Assembly (NCBI GenBank): GCA_002104935.1 | Contig: MCGT01000062.1 | Location: forward strand, 1 to 59,295 | Reading direction: 5' to 3' | DNA: 59,295 nt | Origin: Hesseltinella vesiculosa | Lineage: Eukaryota > Mucoromycota > Mucoromycetes > Mucorales > Cunninghamellaceae | Part shown: positions 1-11,353 of the stretch, piece after piece | Position numbering within the stretch: position 1 is the first letter of the stretch | Layout of the letters: each line of letters opens with the position of its first letter | Position numbers and translations under genes: made by a program | Notes under the pieces: generated by a model | Seen by the model: only the letters and a program-made list of their open reading frames with translations | Database searches by the model: none | What the model was told of the DNA's origin: nothing

Positions 1-1470
1 ACCTGGGCTTCAACAGAACTGGAATGTTTGCTCGAGATGATTTGCTTTCGTTCTTTCTTGTAAAAATCCTATAGAAGGGATATAAAAGAATGCATCCCAA
101 AGAAGTCCAAACTTACCATTTTTTCTTGTAGATTGCTCATACGGCGATCAAATCCAGCTTGTTGACGTTCGTTCAGTGCTCCACGGCTCCGTTTCTTGCT
201 CATTTCTTTAGCTTTCCTTCTCAGTGCATTTCTCGTGTTGCAATACAGGGCCTTCATCTTCTTGGCGGGGTCGTCGTGCAGCTATTATCACAAAAAAAAA
301 AAAAAGTCAGGCACTTTTTTTTTTATATCTCTCTCCCCGTTATTAGCCATACCGCACAAGCATTGTCACGCTTCTTTTTCGCAAAAGACTTTTTCATGTT
401 GGTGTGGCGCTGTTCTCGAATAGGGGCGAGCCAAAGGCGCAATAGCAGGCGCACAAGGTATCTTGTCATTTTCACAAAGGACTTTCCAGCGAGGATATTC
501 TTAAATGATGTATCCAGTTTGTTGTGGTATACGGACCGGACGTTTGAAGTCATCCACTTGCTTGGGGGGTCAAAGGACCAGTCCACTGCTAGGTGACTCC
601 AATTGGGATGGCTGGTTTTTGTGCTCTCGCGCGTATGGCCAAAGTGGGAGGAATAGAGGTATTGGATATGCTGTATTCCAAACACGTCGTTGCAAGAGCT
701 GCTTGTGGGCGGTGGGAGAGTGGAAAACTGCCCGTCCTTGACTTGATCCAGGTTGCGCTGAGCAAAGGAGGGTAAGAGGTTGCTAACAGTGACACGCCCA
801 GGAACGCTTGCTACAAAAAAAAAAAAAAATGAGCGCCAGGCTTGCTGTCTATTAAGCTATGCTTACCGCTGGTGTACCAGTCCGCGTTTGGATTGGTGGC
901 GTACTTTAGAACACTTGTGTGTAACAGTGTGAACATGTCACGGGAATACTTTGTGACTGCGATGCGTGCGTCCTTGATGGTAGACAGTACATTGCTCAAA
1001 GCCTCTGGTGATTCGTTGATCGCTGGAAGCAAGATTTGGCGAAGAGACTTGTGGGCGACTCTGATCTCCTCTTTCTGCGTTGGTTTTGTGGGCTGGGAGG
1101 GCGAGGTGGTCTTGGATGAGGAGGCCGTTGGCGCTGGGATCATCGCCGCCAGTTCATCATAGTGGTGATTAATGTAGCCCCTCCAAGTGTCTAAAAAATG
1201 GAAGCGCTTGTGATATTTGGGAGCAAACCATGGCGCTGTTTTTCCGCAAAGTTGATCGATATTGAGGAGGAGGCCTTTTGGCAAGCGTTGTTTACCAAGA
1301 AGATCAGCTTTCAGCTTGTCACGGTCCTTGTGCTTCCTGAGCTGGTCGGTGAGGAAATGCTTGATTTGGGTATTCAAAGCTTCAATAGCTTCCTCAGTGG
1401 ATGTAATGGTAAGGGCTGGTTTTGTCGTGGATCGTGTATCCTCCATTTGTGTAGATCTTTTGCGACCCAT
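1..1470 (-). CDS. Fanzor-like protein, N-terminal half (cut by left edge)
   Basis: Four exons join in frame on the minus strand: 1470-867, 810-353, 281-117 and 68-1, giving about 431 residues before the window ends. The start at 1470 (MGRKRST) opens the frame and is preceded by a T-rich/A-rich stretch. The protein is basic, with a Lys/Arg-rich exon 3. I see no catalytic motif in this part. The assignment rests on layout shared with the Fanzor gene at 53960-57100: a helical stretch ending MFTLLHTSVLKYA here matches the pattern KAMLFVQHHVLKML there; a later SVYHNKLDTSFKNIL matches QCYAHMAKTLATTIKN; then a DDPAKKMKAL / DKPKKKELKK segment follows at the next exon start. The RuvC half would lie to the left. 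It could instead be another lineage-specific family. The part visible has no stop or frame break. Confidence 0.4.
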
Positions 1471-1739
1471 GGTGTTCAGATGAAAAAAAAAAAAAAAGAG
1501 GGGGGAATAAATGGCACGCGCGGAGTGAAACATGCATGAACGAGATGAGAGGGTGAGACCATGTTGGTGATGCCACAGGATTTTCAGTGACCAGCACACT
1601 GGAAGAAACCCTATTTACACGCAAACCAAACAATTATTGCACGCCAACCTGATTCCAGTGCACGTCATTGACTTTCAGTAGGCACAAACCTGCTTCCATG
1701 TGCACGCCATCTTTTTGCGACTTATTTTTTTTTATGGCC
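1471..1739. other. Short gap between Fanzor-like gene and transposase remnant
   Basis: This interval holds the presumed promoter of the left-edge minus-strand gene (A/T runs at 1482-1496) and the 3' flank of the transposase remnant. I see no further gene in it. Confidence 0.4.
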
Positions 1740-2486
1740 TCACACGACTGCCAGTAGCAAGTGAGAGAGACAAGTAAAAAAAAGATGGCAGTTGTTCCTA
1801 ATTGGATGGCAGCCATTCCCTTTCGTGTCCACCCTTTTTTTTTCTAAGATTTTATTCAGAATGACAGGAGAATCCCGAGCTTCAGCGTGCAACTGCACCT
1901 TCTTAAACGTCATCTTCATTTCGTGCTTGAGGAAATTGTTTACAGCTGACCGCTTAATTTCCAGACCGACGAAATCCTTTGTCAACCCGTCTATCGCTTC
2001 ATCAATTGTTGCTGCTGGGTTATCATCGAATAGGGCTGTCAAATATGCCTTATGGCTCTCATTCAATACTGGTTTTCTTCCTCCATGTTGCTTCCTCATG
2101 AGACCCTCGTCACCATGTTTTCTAAAAGCTTCCGCCCACCGTTGGGCTGTGCGAGGCACCTTGAGTCCATACTTAGCAGCAATGACTGTAGTTGGTATTT
2201 GGGGTTTTTCCAGGCACTCGTCAACGATGATCTTCTTGAATTCATATGAGTAGTGCTCTCCTTTTTTTTGGGGGGGGGGTCCCGTTTGCTGTTTGGAAGG
2301 CTGCTCTGGCTTCATGTCAGTCTCAGGAACAGGGGCAATTTGCTGCTGCATGAGTTGCCGGTGATCGTCAAACGACGTGATCCTCTCGACTTCCATCCTG
2401 ACATCCTCAACAGCCACGGCATCGTCACCATGCTCATTAAGCACATGTCCCTCACCATCCTCATATATAAACTGAAATGGCATCAC
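1740..2486 (-). pseudogene. Truncated Tc1/IS630-type transposase (HTH part only)
   Basis: An open frame of 248 residues encodes a linker of charged residues, then a helix-turn-helix region with TAQRWAEAFRKHGDEGL and a second DNA-binding helix set ending in a motif like VQLHAEARDS. The same order (TAQRWCKQFDEEGT, then TRVHAENRNA) occurs in the transposase at 2954-4257, so the two are related but clearly diverged. Similarity stops near 1860, just where the catalytic DDE domain should begin; the last 35 or so residues are unrelated and end in a stop. No DDE residues are present. It lies head-to-head with the plus-strand element at 2705-4433. It is most likely a deletion relic; a small domesticated DNA-binding protein is a less likely reading. 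Confidence 0.7.
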
Positions 2487-2704
2487 AAAAAAAGAAAACT
2501 AGTCGAGACAAAGCGAAAAGAAAAGACCAGCATCAAAAGAGCTAGAATCTGACAATTTGAATAGCCAGGGCGACATTTTGCTATTCCAGGGCGACTTTTC
2601 GGCTTGCATTTTTGGTCAATTCAAAATGGAAAACATGTCATTTCAAAAAGAAGTGTGTGACAAATATTTTTATCAGAACGACGGTTGAAAGTGGTTTGAC
2701 TGTA

Positions 2705-2818
2705 CACTCTCTCCATGAATAAGTGGCGGCTCTCCTGGAAGACAGGTGGCGGACTTTGGATTTTTGAGTGTCGCACAAGCCAAGACAAATTTGGCGCAGC
2801 GTTTTTTTTTTTTTGTCG
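2705..2818 (+). repeat. Left terminal inverted repeat
   Basis: It pairs in inverted orientation with 4320-4433, includes the shared block GCCAAGACAAATTTGGCGCA and ends in a poly(T) run before GTCG. The TA at 2703-2704 lies immediately outside. Confidence 0.9.
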
Positions 2819-2953
2819 GGATGACCAAATGGACTATGTCGCATTTTGAGAAAGTTGCCTTTTTCCATGTTTCCCCGATAAACAAGTATATAAGAAGCGA
2901 TCTAATGTGTGGCAGTTGTACATTTCAAAGGTCACTGATTTTGGTTATTACGT

Positions 2954-4257
2954 ATGAAAAAGTTCAGCTTTGTCCACGACGATGGTTTTGGGAAAATAAC
3001 GGATGACAGCGGTCAAGCGATGGTCCTTGATGAGGAGCCAACCATTGAACTGGATCCAGGCGCGATGATGGAAGTTGAAACACTGACCAACCTCAATCAA
3101 TATCTGTCAGAAGGAATTGCTGCTGCCGATTTGATTGAAGCAGTGATATCCGAGTCCACGACAAAGAAATCAGCCCAAAGAAAAATGTTGGGAAGCGAAA
3201 GCCGCGACATGATTACGAAGTCAAGCGTCTTGTTGTCACCTACAAGTTGGAAAAGCTTTGTTCAGCAGCTGAAGCTGGACGTCGGCACAATGTTGACTCA
3301 AGAACTGCCCAGAGGTGGTGCAAGCAATTTGACGAGGAGGGAACGATAGACATGAAGACAAAAAACGCCGGACGGAAAACTATCTTGCTTGATGATCACA
3401 AGGATTTCATCATCTCCTTCATCGACGACAAGCCGACAGCGACGGTATGCGACGTTGTGGATGCACTCATTCATGAATTCCAAGGGTTGACTATCAAGAA
3501 ATCGACTATACATAAGTATATGGTGAATGACTGCCGATTGTCGCTCAAGAGGACCAGAGTGCATGCTGAGAATCGAAACGCGGATGAAACGCTCGACAAG
3601 CGACTCGCATGGGCGGTGCAGTGGACTGCAACAGACATGGATTTTATAAAGAACTGTGTCTTCATCGATGAAGCGTCATTTAGCATCAATTTGCGCCGAA
3701 CAGTAGGCTGGTCGCGTGTCGGATCAAAGACAGTCGTGGAAGCAGCCGCCACGAAATCCAAGACGCATACGATCCTTGGTGCTATTTGTGCTGCTGGTGT
3801 TGTTCAAATCAGCATGAGAAGCCCGCCTACAGGGAACAAGAAACGCAAACTTGATCAAGATATCTACAAGCACATTGGAGTCGGCACAAACACTCATCAC
3901 TACATCGCCTTCTTGAATGAGGTCATGAATACTATGGACCAACACCCAGAATTTGAGGGCTACTATTTGGTGATGGACAATGCACCAATTCATCAATCCA
4001 AGGCCATCGACACCTTCATCAGGAACCGTGGGTATCGATGCATGTATCTTCCGCCCTATTCCCCTGAGCTCAATCCGATTGAGCAGTTCTGGTCGGCCGT
4101 AAAGAGCAAGGTTAGGCGTGACGAGCTGAAAGATGACGAGTTGTTGTCTCATCGAGTCAAGGCGGCGTGTAATAATGTTTCTATCAAGAGTCTGCATGGC
4201 TTTATCGGTTATTCTGCTGCCCGGATCAATGACTGTTTCCATAGGACTCCTATGTAG
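2954..4257 (+). pseudogene. DD34E transposase with a +/-1 frame break
   Basis: The N-terminal part reads from ATG 2954 in one frame (acidic leader), and the rest reads in another frame to the stop at 4255-4257. The switch falls at the A-tract near 3178-3185; losing one A from a slightly longer tract would explain it, since one more A gives a continuous protein. After the break come a helix-turn-helix (RTAQRWCKQF), a second HTH, and the catalytic core: Asp in FIDEASF (codon 3667), Asp in LVMDNAPIH (codon 3976) and Glu in NPIEQFW (codon 4081). There are 34 residues between the second Asp and the Glu, the Tc1 spacing. The motif YLPPYSPELNPIE is typical of the IS630/Tc1 DDE_3 family. The core is otherwise intact, so the break could be a recent lesion, an assembly error or a frameshifting site. 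Confidence 0.85.
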
Positions 4258-4319
4258 TTGTATTTAATAAACAACTTGTCGCACGACAAGTCTATTACGA
4301 CACGAAAAAAAAATATCTA

Positions 4320-4433
4320 CGACAAAAAAAAAAAAACGCTGCGCCAAATTTGTCTTGGCTCGTGCGACATTCAGAAATCCAAAGTCCGCAATCCGTCTTC
4401 CAGGAGAGCCGCCACTTATTCATGGAAAGAGTG
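4320..4433 (-). repeat. Right terminal inverted repeat
   Basis: Reverse-complement partner of 2705-2818 with the same length. The outer end is followed by TA at 4434-4435. Confidence 0.9.
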
Positions 4434-4881
4434 TAAATACAATATGACACTTGCTGTTTCAACCGTTCCCTCATCATCTTCCAATCATGCATCAGCTCTT
4501 AATTATAACATTGCCCTGGTGTTTTTATTTTTATTTTTCGCAAAGGTTGATGTATGCTCTTTTCGGAGCCCATTTTTTTTCTGCCCATGAGCTCGCCTTT
4601 TTGCACGACGGTTGTGTAGAGGTCATAAGGTATTCCTGGATAGATTCGATTTAAGAGTGGATATGTTGCATTTTTCAAATGGGCAAACCTTTCTAATCTT
4701 GGGGAAGGATGGATTTTTGCAATTAGGAAAGGTGACACAAAAAAACAGAGTTGCACTAGCCTGAATGAGCTCAATTGAAAAAGGGACGGGTAACGTTGGG
4801 TCTGGACACTTGTTTCTTTCTTTTTTTCTATTTTTTCGAAAAGCAACACCCCTCTTTTTTCTTCGTTATACCAATTTTGCC
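4434..4881. other. Intergenic, promoter side of the coiled-coil gene
   Basis: AT-rich DNA with T runs and no convincing gene. It should contain the promoter of the plus-strand gene that starts at 4882. Confidence 0.4.
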
Positions 4882-7117
4882 ATGGCAAAAACTGTCGATT
4901 ATCGAGTGTCTACCATTGTTATTCTTTGCAAGGACTGTGGGCAAGACGTGGGTTTATATCCGGGTAAAGCTTTTTTAAAGCCAAAAAAGGCGATTGCGCC
5001 TGGCCGCCCATTTTTCTCCCTTCTCACTCCTGTTTTTTTTATACGCCAGCACGACATCAGTGTGAAGACATTGAACGGCCACATTTACCACCATTGCCTG
5101 CCATCATTCCTGATGTCGCCAAACAGACAGATCCTCAGCCTGGTACCGAGGAAGCTAAAAATGAATCGACGCTTTCGTCTTGGTCTAATGCGTTGGGTCG
5201 TCTGACTGGGAAAACGGCGGCACCCCCTCCACCCAAGAAGGAAGAGCCACCAGAGAGCGTGGACGACAACACTTACTTTGATTACTACTCTGCCTTGTTA
5301 CCCGAAGAAAAAGCAAAGGCTGCTGAAAGCAAAAATTCTTGGACAAAAGTCAAACGCAATGATGCTCTTCAACAACTTGGTAAATCCGTGAGAAAAAAAA
5401 AAAGATGCCTAGGCACTGACCTGATATGTTCCAGTGGACAAACAAAAGCAACAGGACGCACCACCTTCTACTTCTTTATGGGGAAAAATATTCCAAGGTG
5501 GTCAAAAACAACCCGATCGACCAAGTAAGTTCCACCTGCCCAGCCCAACCCCCCCCCCCTCTAAAAGAAATGACTGTAGGACATTCACCCTTTTTTTTTT
5601 TTTTTTGCTCCTTTGATAAGACTCGGACGAATCGGATTGGGATGGCGAATCGCATGTCTCTCGAACGATCCGACAGTATCATGAATCAAAGACGGGCCAG
5701 GTCCCCGACTGGTTTGAAGAAGAAATCAAAGCCATGGACGAGGAGCTGGCGATGGCCTCTGATCACCGTCAAGATGATGCCGTGGTATCAGAGGGGACAC
5801 ACAAGAAACACCTTTGGGACGAAGATCCTTTGCAGCAAATGACCGCCCGAGAACGAGAGCGGCAAGCCTTGCGCGATGAAGAACGTCGAGAGCGCGACCG
5901 GGAGCGCGCGGCAACGGCGGCCCGCTTGGAACAAAACGATGTGGACCAACAAGCCGAACTCGAAGCTCAGCAACGTGAACGTGAACGGCAGGAACGGGAT
6001 CAATTGCGTGAACGTGGCCGTCAGCTACGCTTGCAACGTGAACGGGATGAAGAAGAGCGTCGCGAACGAGAACGCCAGGCTCGCAAGGAGCGCCAGGAAC
6101 AAGAGCGCCGTGACATGCTGGAAGAAGAAGAAAAGCGACTGCGCCAGGAAGAGGCCGATGTCCGTCGACGTCAGTTGGAAGCCGAGGAACGTCGCAGACA
6201 AAAGGAAGATGAAGAACGCCGCCAACGTGACGCTGAAGACCGCCGACACCGTGAAGCAGAAGAGCGCCGCCGCCAACGCGAAGCCGAAGAACAACGGCGC
6301 CAACAAGAAGCCGAGGAACGGCGACGTCAAAAGGAAGCCGAAGAAAGAAAACGCCAACAAGAAATCGAAAAGCAGCGTCAGCAAGATGCTGAGAGACGTC
6401 AACGTCAACGTGAAACTGAAGAACGCCAGCGCCAACGCGATGCCGAAGAACGCCAACGTCGTGATGCTGACGATCGACGACGACAACGTGAAGCAGATGA
6501 CCGACGACAGCGTCTGGAAGAAGATGACCGTCGCCGGGCCCAAGACCGCCGCATGGAACAGGAAAAGGAAAAGGACCGCTACATGGACAAGGGCCGCTAC
6601 TGGAAAGACACGCCTCCCAAGAAGCAGCATGTCGTGTTTGACGAGCAAGAATCCCGCGGTATGCAGCGATCCAAGACAACAGCCGCTCCTTCTCGCTTTG
6701 ATAGTGGCCGCTCTGGTAGCAAACACCACCGTATCTTTGGCGACGATGACAATGATGCCGAGCCTGTCCGAGGTCCACGTTTGGACCGCATGCAGTCGGC
6801 CCGCCGCTTTGACGGCTTCACTGCTTCCACCAACAAGGCTTCCTCGCAGAAATCCTCGGTCGTCTCTGTGTCCCGCTCTCTAAGCGACCGCCAATTCCGC
6901 AAATACACCCCCACCGAAAGCTCTTCGTCGTTTGGCGCCACTGAGGTCACCCCTTCCAACTATCACTTGGTAACCAGCGTTCATGAAAAAAAAAATCAAT
7001 GGCTCATCTCCATTTTCCTTATTCTAGTTTATGAACAAGAGCAAAGACGCTGGCTCGCACCGACCAAACCGCTATTTGGATCCAGATCGACGAGATGGCC
7101 TTGGGCAATTCCACTAG
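4882..7117 (+). CDS. Arg/Glu-rich coiled-coil protein of unknown function
   Basis: Five exons: 4882-4963, 5050-5379, 5435-5524, 5621-6969 and 7028-7117, giving 646 residues. The N-terminus has a small Cys/His cluster (CKDCGQDVGLYP then RHQC) split by intron 1. A Pro-rich linker and a conserved-looking YFDYYSALLPEE segment follow. Exon 4 opens with SDESDWDGESHVSRTIRQYH and VPDWFEEE, which faintly recalls the Sec1-binding region of fungal Mso1 (low confidence). Residues of about 195-460 are an almost uninterrupted R/E/Q/K repeat (RQREAEERRRQ type), predicted to be a long single helix or coiled coil. The tail is Ser/Arg-rich and ends RRDGLGQFH. No enzyme motif is visible. The Pro-Asp-Trp module and coiled coil suggest a cytoskeletal or membrane-traffic scaffold, but that is only a guess. 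Confidence 0.8.
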
Positions 7118-7412
7118 AAGCGGATGGGTGGAATTAAGGTTTATTGTCAGACAATTTTCGAACATCCTGGAAAAAAACATAAAAACATAAAAACATAAAA
7201 AAAGGCTCAAAGCATGGTTTTCTCGGAGCAAGAACTTGATAAAGTGGGCGATGGTGGGGACTTTCTTAGGCAGCATGTCATTGGTGACCATCTGGGAAAA
7301 GGAAGCTTGTGATTGGCACCACTTTTTTTTTTTGAGCGAGCGGAACAAAAAAAAAAAAATTGAGCTTTTCCTGGTTTTTCTTCTCTTCCTCCTTGACCTC
7401 ATAAAAAAAAGC

Positions 7413-8158
7413 ATGCCCTCATTAACTCGCATAGTGAACAATCCCTTTTTTAATATTGCCTTTTTCTTTGCTGTTCGGCAAGCAATTAAATACTTTGGCT
7501 TGGAAAAACCTGAATACCTGATGGGCTTCCGCATCCTCTACTATGGCGTCCAAATCTTGGTGGTTTTGCTCAGTTTTTATATCATCAGCATCATCAACAC
7601 AAAGAACGGTAAGCATTCAAGACGCTGGAGCGTCATTATCCTTGACTAATGATACGTCTGTCATTTCTCCTTGGCATTAGACCAAACGGTGCTTCGCTAT
7701 GTCGATCCTGCCAAACCTGGTTGGGATGGCGTGGAAACCCAAGATACCTTGGTAGTGACCACGTTTGCCGGTAAGAGCTTAGTGAACGGTGAAAGAAAGC
7801 AAAACAGTATGACTGATGGTCGTTGTATGCACGCTTTTTTTATCGGGAGATAGAGTACGACAAGCAAGAGGTGTTCAAGGCTATGAAGCAATCGGCCATG
7901 GGCATTGCCATGGTGTCATTTTTGCATTTCAAGTTTGGCTATATTCAACCCTTGGTGATCCAATCTTTGTTGGGCATCAAAGCCTTCTTCACCACCAAAG
8001 AAGCTCGGATCCATTTGTTCCATGAGTCGACGAAGAGTGGCGATTTGAAGCGGCCATTCTCTGTTCAGGCACCTCTCGGCATGAACCAAATGTTCCCTCA
8101 ACCTAAGACGGACAAGGCGTCGATCAAAAAAGCTGAACGTGCCTTGAAGGCTGATTAG
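7413..8158 (+). CDS. PHO88: Pho88/Snd3-like ER membrane protein
   Basis: Three exons: 7413-7608, 7681-7770 and 7854-8158, giving 196 residues against about 190 for the yeast protein. The N-terminus (PSLTRIVNNPFFNIAFFFAV) and the two hydrophobic segments match the PHO88 family. A second hydrophobic stretch lies around MGIAMVSFLHFKFGYIQPLV, followed by a basic C-terminal tail rich in Lys. In yeast the protein is called Pho88 or Snd3; it sits in the ER membrane and takes part in SRP-independent targeting of membrane proteins and indirectly in phosphate uptake. The gene follows the coiled-coil gene in the same direction with about 295 bp between them. The start is the first ATG that gives the family N-terminus. 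Confidence 0.92.
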
Positions 8159-8426
8159 AAGAGAGCAAGCAATAAAGGTTTTTTTTTTTTTTTTTTTTCT
8201 ACTGCCTTTTGGTCAGCTGACAAACTCCGATGGCGTCTCTCAAAAAAAGGGACGCTCCTTTGAGTGAACCTCACTTCTTTTGTTATTTTTTTTTTCCTTC
8301 TCACCTCTTTTTTATTTTTATTTTTACACTGATTGTACTGTGTGTACTTGGTTACCTGTTTCTGTTATTTGACTTCATTATTGGTTTCTTTGATTCTATT
8401 GTATTTTTAGCTTGTAATTTTATACC

Positions 8427-10982
8427 ATGACCACCATTCGTGATGGTTTCCAGTCAGTTACCCTCGACCCATTTAACCATGTCCTTGAATTTGTGGGACC
8501 CATCTGTGCACGACAAACGCCTTTAAAATTAAAAGGGGATGCACGTATTCACCTGAACAAGACCATCAAAGTGAAATCCATCACCCTCAAGTTCAAAGGC
8601 ATGACCCGTGTCTGCCATCACAACTCGGTCGAGAGTATCGATATCTCCAGCCCAATCTTACCCAAACAGAAATCCATGTTGCTCACCTCCACCACGACAT
8701 TGACCAGCGGCGAAGTCATCCTTCCTTGGGAACTGGACATTCCCAACATCTACCCTTGCAGTGTCATGATCAAACGACTCGTTATTCAATACAAAGTCGA
8801 GCTCGTTATCGCTTTTGGTCTCAACAAGTCTGTAAAAGCCGAATTCCCTGTCATCATCAAACGCCATGTGCTACCCACCATCTACTATGCCCCTTCTGTC
8901 CCATCCAAGGTCCACACTCAAACCATCTCCACCAAATTCCATTATGAAATCGAATGCCCTCGCATTGTCTGCAGTACTCAACAGACCTTTCCTGTAGCCA
9001 TCAAGTTGGTCTCCATTGGAGGTCCAAAACGTGTCTTGAACATCCGATCCCAAATTATCCAATTTGAGCTTTACAGGTAAAAGAAAAGCAGTGATGGGAT
9101 CAACCGGTCAGGGCCAGGGGGGATTAAGGAGGCACATTTTTTGGGAAAAATAGGAGGTGCCGGCTTTTTTGGTGGGACGCACGGGAAACACTAGAAAAAT
9201 AAAAAAATTGCCTGATTCATCCAATGCTCACGTTCATCTTTTCCTGATTTTTTTTTTCTCCTCTCCAGGTGCACAAACATTTCCAAGACCGAAGCCGATG
9301 TATTAAAAGGTGAATGGGCCACTCCACAACGCACCACTTCTTCACAGCCAGAACAGCCAAGGAACAGCAAACCCAGCAGCAATGGTTTAAGCGCTCGATT
9401 TGTTAAACGGACCCCACCCGCCTTGATCCACGCGCTCGATGAATCTGAGCCCATGGCGGCCCATCAACGCATTCTGTTACGTCATAGGATCCACGATTAT
9501 CTCTTCCTTGATTTGAAATCGCCCTTGGCCTCCATCTACCATCAGTTAGAAATCACGTTTCAGTTTGGCTCCAAATTCGAAGACATCCGTGCTCGTGTCC
9601 CCATCACCTTGATCTCCGCCGCTTCGTCCCAGCCCTCTCATGTTCGACCTATTCTTGATACTGCTCATTCAAACGCTTCCGCCACTTCCTCCGTCACCGT
9701 CCGGCCCATACCGATGTATCCTTTTGAACTAGATCCCGACTGTCTCCGACCGCTTTGTGTCACGGACGAGAGTCGCTTGGATTCTGCCGGCACCGCCACC
9801 ATCATCACCAATAGCGATTCGGACCGCCCAGGGTCTTCCCTCACCGGCCACCTTTCCTCAACTCAGACCGAAGACCAGCGCACCTTCAAACCACCAACGC
9901 CTTCACCTCTCACCTCCCAACAATATAAGCATCAGCGCTCTTTGTCCTCCGGTTCCTTTAGCTCCGCCTCCAAGAGCTACAACACCCGCAGCAGCGACCT
10001 GGACACCGGCAAATCCTCGTCCTCGTCCTCCTTTTCGCACCTCGACCAGCGCCCGTCCTCCTCCACCCAGAGTGACCTGTCCCTGCCCCTTCCTGCATCC
10101 TATGACCATGGCAAGCGCCGCGCGCCCACCAACTATGAAGAGCTTCTGATGGATGACCAGTCGGAGCAGTTGATCGCCAGCGACAGTAGCAGCAGTCATC
10201 ATACCCCACGCCACAGCTTTACTGGCGTGTCCCTGGCTTCTCGTCCTCTGTCTCCGGGCCTGCCCCCTGCCGCCGGCCTACCTGTCCACACCACCCTGCA
10301 TCCTCATCTTTCGCATGGTGCCCTCTTGGAAGAAGGCATCTTACCCTCAAGCGATAGCGTGATTTCCAGTGACGACATCGGCTCCCTGACGTCTTCCGTC
10401 AACCATCCCTGGCACCGCTATGCACCCGCCATGCACTATGCCCAAGGGTTCATCACCAACGGCAAACGGCCTGAGCGCCGCCTATCCATGTTGTCCGTCG
10501 CCCAATCATCCATTGTGGATCCAGACGATTACATCATCGACGTCATTGACCAGCTGCAGTTCGACCATGATTTTCAGGAAAATCAAGCCCGTTCGCTGGA
10601 GCAGCATTACAAGCATGCCGAATTACCTCCCTTGCCCATGGATACCAATTTGTCACCATCCACACCCCAACCCCTCCCGCCCCCCCGGACCCCAGCACCT
10701 TTGGTGACAAACACTGCCATTGATACCATTCTTGCCTCTTCCGCTCATTTGCGCTCGACCCGCCACCTGGACGTCTCTCAAGACATTCAGCTTGCTGCTG
10801 CCGCTGTCGACGAGTTGAACTTGTATGATACTACTGACGACGAAGACCAATGGCCTGTCTCCAGCTCGTTACCTCCTCCGCCTCCCCGCCTGGCTCGACC
10901 GTCCTCGCAGTTGCCTGCCAATGATCCACAACAAGAGCTCGATCCTGTCTGCCTCTGCCCAAAACATGGCGTTCCCATTTAA
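8427..10982 (+). CDS. Alpha-arrestin (ART family) trafficking adaptor
   Basis: Two exons, 8427-9076 and 9269-10982, encode 787 residues. The N-terminal third has the arrestin-N beta-sandwich pattern (LEFVGPICARQTPLKLKGDA, then the GEVILPWELDIPN and KRLVIQYKVEL strands). The arrestin-C part continues across the intron to about residue 390 (RILLRHRIHDYLF, LEITFQFGSKF). The remainder is a low-complexity Ser/Pro/Thr/Asp tail of roughly 400 residues that ends with a Cys pair (CLCPKHG). In fungi such proteins bring Rsp5-type ubiquitin ligases to plasma-membrane transporters. I do not see a canonical PPxY motif, only near matches such as PTNYEEL, so ligase binding is not proven by sequence. The long Ser-rich tail is a likely phosphorylation platform. 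Confidence 0.85.
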
Positions 10983-11353
10983 TAGATTCCTTCCTTCCTA
11001 TTTTTTTACCCCTCCCAATTATAATTATAATATTTGTGAAATGAACTGAATTGACAAGACTGGAGGAAGCGCTATTCCAAATTTGGTGTGAGAGCAAAAA
11101 AAAAAAAAAAAAATTGGCAGGCCAACGATTTTCTTTTGCCCAATTTTTTTTTATTGTACATAATGCCAAAACGAAGGCGCGGGCATATGTTACAAAGAGA
11201 CAGAACACAAAACGTGAATCATCAGGATTCACGAGCTGGTTGGTTCTTCTCTTTTATTTTTTGCACAACATTAGGTAAGTCAAGGAGGGAAGGATGAGTT
11301 GAATCAAAGCAAGATGTCATGGCAACACTTATCTTTCGCTGCTATTTTAAAAC

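Larger units (their letters stand above)
2705..4433 (+). mobile_element. Tc1/mariner-IS630 DNA transposon with 114-bp TIRs
   Basis: The element is 1,729 bp. Its ends are 114-bp inverted repeats (2705-2818 and 4320-4433) that begin CACTCTCTCCATGAATAAG on the left and CACTCTTTCCATGAATAAG on the right (read inward). Each end is flanked by TA (2703-2704 and 4434-4435), the target duplication expected for Tc1/mariner/IS630 elements. The interior carries one transposase gene of the DD34E type with one frame break. The repeats differ by scattered substitutions, so the copy is not brand new. Confidence 0.9.

Noticed and set aside
1740..4433. The two transposase segments as one composite element
   Set aside because: They are diverged in sequence and oppositely oriented, and the TIRs with TA duplications bound only 2705-4433.
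5726..6778. 350-codon minus-strand ORF
   Set aside because: It is the shadow of the Arg/Glu repeat in the spliced plus-strand gene; its His/Val/Leu composition is a by-product of that repeat.
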